DNA of 6,243 nt. Source: CAZOHN01 sp964579325. GTDB lineage: Bacteria; Pseudomonadota; Alphaproteobacteria; Rhodobacterales; Rhodobacteraceae. Shown here piece after piece: positions 4,403 through 6,243 of the stretch; within the stretch, counting starts at the first letter, position 1, and each line of letters starts with the position of its first letter. The position numbers were made by a program, and so were the translations under genes. Where the stretch lies: NCBI GenBank assembly GCA_964579325.1, contig CAZOHN010000209.1:1-6243 (forward strand), in the 5' to 3' direction. The notes below the pieces were generated by a model. The model was not told the origin of the DNA. It searched no databases and worked only from the letters and a program-made list of their open reading frames with translations.

Positions 4403-4981
4403 ATGTTCCGCACCCTGACCGGCCCAGACCTCGACGCCGCGCTGGAGGATGTGGCGCGGCTGAGGATCGCGGTGTTCCGCGACTGGCCTTATCTCTACGA
4501 CGGGGACATGGAGTACGAGCGGCGCTACCTCGCGACCTACCGCGAGAGCGCAGGTGCGATCCTGGTGGCGGCCTTCGATGGCGCACGCATCGTGGGGGCC
4601 TCGACGGGCACGCCGATGGAGGACCATGCGGGCGAGTTCGCCGCGCCGCTGGCGGTGACGGGGGTGCCCCTGACCTCGATCTTCTACTGCGCCGAGTCTG
4701 TCCTGTTGCCCACCTATCGCGGGCAGGGGGCGGGGCACGCCTTCTTCGACGCGCGCGAGGCGCACGCCCGGGAGCTCGGCCGGAGCCATGCGGTGTTCTG
4801 TTCGGTCAAGCGGCCCGACGACCACCCCGCGCGGCCCGAAGGCTACCGCCCGCTTGATGCCTTCTGGCGGTCGCGCGGATACGCCCCGGTGCCCGGCGCG
4901 GTGGCCGGGTTCCGCTGGAAGGACATCGGCGCGGCGTCGGAAACGGAGAAGCCCTTGCAGGTCTGGATGCGCCCGCTCTGA
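4403..4981 (+). CDS. GNAT-family N-acetyltransferase
   Basis: This 192-residue protein is a GCN5-related acetyltransferase. The acetyl-CoA-binding motif A is seen as ESVLLPTYRGQGAGHAFFDAR (98-118 including RGQGAG at 106-111). Other recognisable segments are LRIAVFRDWPYLYDGD (20-35) at the start, RPDDHPARP (137-145) and YRPLDAFWRSRGY (148-160). It is cytoplasmic, with no signal peptide. The acceptor substrate cannot be read from the sequence. I place the start at the ATG at 4403 (MFRTLTGPDL), which fits the N-terminus I remember for this subfamily; a GTG at 4394 would add three residues, and neither start has a convincing ribosome binding site. Translation may couple to the zinc-finger gene, whose stop is 16 nt upstream. 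Its relatives are, as I recall, often found near NTF2-like genes and carbon-nitrogen hydrolases; here infA follows instead. Confidence 0.9.
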   Translation: MFRTLTGPDLDAALEDVARLRIAVFRDWPYLYDGDMEYERRYLATYRESAGAILVAAFDGARIVGASTGTPMEDHAGEFAAPLAVTGVPLTSIFYCAESVLLPTYRGQGAGHAFFDAREAHARELGRSHAVFCSVKRPDDHPARPEGYRPLDAFWRSRGYAPVPGAVAGFRWKDIGAASETEKPLQVWMRPL

Positions 4982-5000
4982 CCCCTCCCGGACATTCGGC

Positions 5001-5029
5001 TTGATTTACGCAGCGATGGGGCGCATATC
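5001..5029 (+). promoter_or_regulatory. Probable promoter of infA
   Basis: TTGATT (5001-5006) and CATATC (5024-5029) are separated by 17 nt. The -35 keeps TTGA of the consensus and the -10 keeps the central ATA, as is common in alphaproteobacterial promoters. It lies in the 96-nt gap between the GNAT gene and infA. A perfect palindrome GTCCGCGGAC (5037-5046) follows, within the expected leader. Confidence 0.45.
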
Positions 5030-5077
5030 GTCCGCCGTCCGCGGACCAAAGGCGGGCAGCGTTGCAACGGAGTGACC

Positions 5078-5296
5078 ATGGCCAAGGAAGACATTCTCGA
5101 ATTCCCCGGCGTCGTGAAGGAACTCCTGCCGAACGCGACATTCCGGGTCGAACTCGAGAACGGCCATGAACTGATCGCGACGATGGCGGGAAAGATGCGC
5201 AAGAACCGGATCCGGGTGCTTGCGGGAGACAAGGTGCAGGTCGAGATGACGCCCTATGACCTGTCCAAGGGGCGGATCAATTACCGCTTCAAGTAA
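5078..5296 (+). CDS. infA: Translation initiation factor IF-1
   Basis: This 72-residue protein is IF-1, a single OB-fold that binds the 30S A-site and helps IF-2 and IF-3 select the initiator tRNA. The length is exactly the bacterial norm. Family hallmarks are the start MAKEDILEFPGVVKELLPN, the TFRVELENGHELIATMAGKMRKNRIRV core and the C-terminal DLSKGRINYRFK, close to the usual DLTKGRI-Y-R ending. The ATG at 5078 has CGGAG with 5-nt spacing; an in-frame GTG at 5072 lies inside that site and is rejected. A likely promoter lies at 5001-5029. The next gene, maf, starts 1 nt after the infA stop, so the two should be translated together. This is an essential core gene and a reliable anchor for the strand and the taxonomy. 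Confidence 0.98.
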   Translation: MAKEDILEFPGVVKELLPNATFRVELENGHELIATMAGKMRKNRIRVLAGDKVQVEMTPYDLSKGRINYRFK

Positions 5297-5297
5297 C

Positions 5298-5861
5298 GTG
5301 CGGCTGGTTCTGGGGTCGGCTTCGCCCCGGCGGCTGGAGCTTCTGGCGAGCCTTGGGATCGTGCCGGGCCGGGTGGCGCCCGCCGATATTGACGAGACCC
5401 CGCGCAAGGGCGAACTGCCGCGACCTTACGTGATCCGCATGGCGCGCGAGAAGGCGCTGGCGGTGTCTTGCGCCTTGGACGAGGTGGTGCTGGCCGCCGA
5501 TACCACCGTCTGCCTGGGCCGCCGCATCCTTGGCAAGCCCGGGGACGAGGCCGAGGCGGCGGCGTTCCTGCGGCTGATGTCGGGGCGGCGGCACCATGTC
5601 ATCACCGCCGTCGCGGTGCGGCGGGGCGAGCGGCTGTGGGAGCGGGCGGTCGATACGGTGCTGAAGATGAAGCGTCTGACCGAGGGCGAGATCGCGGGCT
5701 ATGTCGCGTCGGGCGAATGGCGCGGCAAGGCGGGCGGCTATGGCATACAAGGCAGGGCGGCGGCGTTCCTGCCGTGGATCCAGGGGTCATACTCTGCCGT
5801 GGTGGGACTGCCGCTGGCCGAGACGGCGGCGCTTCTGAGTGCGGCGGGGGTGCGGGAATGA
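5298..5861 (+). CDS. maf: Maf-family nucleoside triphosphate pyrophosphatase (YhdE/dTTP-UTP type)
   Basis: This 187-residue protein belongs to the Maf (HAM1-like fold) family of nucleotide pyrophosphatases, which hydrolyse non-canonical or excess nucleoside triphosphates to the monophosphate and pyrophosphate. Motifs in order: LGSASPRRLELL (5-16), VIRMAREKA (45-53), VVLAADTTV (63-71, with catalytic Asp68), LGKPGDEAEA (78-87) with Lys80, GYVASGEWRGKAGGYGIQG (134-152) and SYSAVVGLPL (164-173). The KAGGYGIQG form and VVGLPL ending match the YhdE subgroup acting on dTTP and UTP rather than the YceF subgroup. The start is a GTG at 5298, one nucleotide after the infA stop, giving MRLVLGSASP as expected for the family. 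No strong ribosome binding site is present, which suggests coupling to infA. Its own stop overlaps the start of the RNase gene. Confidence 0.95.
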   Translation: MRLVLGSASPRRLELLASLGIVPGRVAPADIDETPRKGELPRPYVIRMAREKALAVSCALDEVVLAADTTVCLGRRILGKPGDEAEAAAFLRLMSGRRHHVITAVAVRRGERLWERAVDTVLKMKRLTEGEIAGYVASGEWRGKAGGYGIQGRAAAFLPWIQGSYSAVVGLPLAETAALLSAAGVRE

Positions 5862-6243
5862 AGGGCCGGGTGGTGGTTCTGGACCATCTGGGCGGCCGCG
5901 AGGCGGCGGCGCTGATGGTGGACGGGCGGCTCGAGGACCTGCTGATCGCGCCCGCCGAGGATGCCCCGCCCGGGCCGGGCGCGATCCTGCGGGGGATCGT
6001 GGAGCGGCCGATCAAGGGCATGGGCGGCGTGTTCCTGCGGCTGCCCGACGGCGAAAAGGGCTACCTGCGGCAACTGGAGGGGCTGCGGCCCGGACAGCCC
6101 TTGCTGGTGCAGGTGACGGGCTGGACCGAGCCGGGCAAGGCCGTTCCGCTGACCACGCGGCTTCTGTTCAAGAGCCGCCATGCCATCGTGACGCCCGACG
6201 CGCCGGGCCTCAATATCTCGCGCGCGATCACCGACGAGGCGGA
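5858..6243 (+). CDS. rng: Ribonuclease G/E family endoribonuclease, N-terminal part
   Basis: The first 128 residues of an RNase E/G-type endoribonuclease are visible; the gene continues beyond the right edge. The protein starts MKGRVVVLDHLGGREAAALM, followed by an S1/OB-like RNA-binding segment (about residues 40-90) with GAILRGIVERPIKGMGGVFLRL, GEKGYL and an LLVQVTGW strand. VTPDAPGLNISRAITDEA (111-128) is the conserved family stretch after the S1 region. The catalytic DNase I-like domain with its magnesium-binding aspartates and the zinc link lie outside the window, so activity cannot be judged here. The start overlaps the maf stop as ATGA, indicating translational coupling. This looks like the shorter alphaproteobacterial Rng-like form found after infA and maf rather than the large degradosome RNase E. 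The symbol is by similarity. Confidence 0.9.
   Translation, partial: MKGRVVVLDHLGGREAAALMVDGRLEDLLIAPAEDAPPGPGAILRGIVERPIKGMGGVFLRLPDGEKGYLRQLEGLRPGQPLLVQVTGWTEPGKAVPLTTRLLFKSRHAIVTPDAPGLNISRAITDEA

Noticed and set aside
3394..4825. Minus-strand open frames opposite the NTF2-like, zinc-finger and GNAT genes
   Set aside because: Composition is typical of antisense frames and each overlaps a recognisable family member on the plus strand.
5256..5297. Upstream start for maf inside infA
   Set aside because: It would add 14 residues before the conserved RLVLGSASPRR start of Maf proteins, all encoded within the infA coding sequence.
1..6243. tRNA, rRNA, CRISPR, insertion sequence or attachment site
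   Set aside because: I saw no cloverleaf, no spaced direct-repeat array, no transposase-like frame and no terminal inverted repeats. The only repeats are the short arrays at 1431-1454 and 1493-1529.

Overview
The window is uniformly GC-rich (roughly 70% by eye), densely coding, and strongly biased to G/C at third codon positions. The right-hand gene order infA - maf - RNase G/E, each nearly touching or overlapping the next, is familiar from Rhodobacteraceae and related Alphaproteobacteria. The other recognisable proteins (GFA-domain, HxlR, QorB-like, TIGR02096-type NTF2-like, DksA/TraR zinc finger) fit that assignment. I infer a Rhodobacteraceae-like chromosome but cannot name a species.

Layout. 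Positions 1-874 (minus strand) hold two genes I do not recognise, probably one transcription unit. The first is a 146-residue protein with a helical N-terminus and a C-terminal tandem 19-residue repeat. It is followed 35 nt later by a charged, helix-rich protein that runs off the left edge. Positions 984-1409 (plus) encode a GFA/CENP-V-type zinc protein. A 205-nt gap (1410-1614) carries two unusual G/C-rich tandem repeats: a CCGGT pentamer array that can fold into a hairpin, and a 12-mer array that reads as a textbook G-quadruplex motif. Positions 1615-2274 (plus) encode an exported protein with a proline-rich linker, a GYF_2 (DUF4339) domain and a C-terminal beta-rich domain.

Positions 2279-2659 (minus) and 2756-3598 (plus) form a divergent pair, an HxlR-family regulator and a QorB-like NAD(P)H:quinone oxidoreductase. 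They share a 96-nt intergenic region with a clear inverted repeat, a classic electrophile/redox-sensing arrangement. Positions 3676-4981 (plus) carry three closely spaced genes: an NTF2-like 'ketosteroid isomerase-related' protein, a 90-residue DksA/TraR-type C4 zinc-finger protein, and a GNAT acetyltransferase. Positions 5078-6243 (plus) are the housekeeping block: infA (translation initiation factor IF-1), maf (nucleotide pyrophosphatase) and the 5' part of an RNase G/E gene. A plausible sigma-70-type promoter lies upstream of infA.

Most of the window is ordinary accessory and core genome. The parts most worth following up are the unrecognised two-gene unit at the left edge, the G-quadruplex/repeat block at 1431-1529, and the exported polyproline-GYF_2 protein. 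I found no rRNA, tRNA, CRISPR array, insertion sequence or attachment site. No gap longer than about 205 nt lacks a gene.
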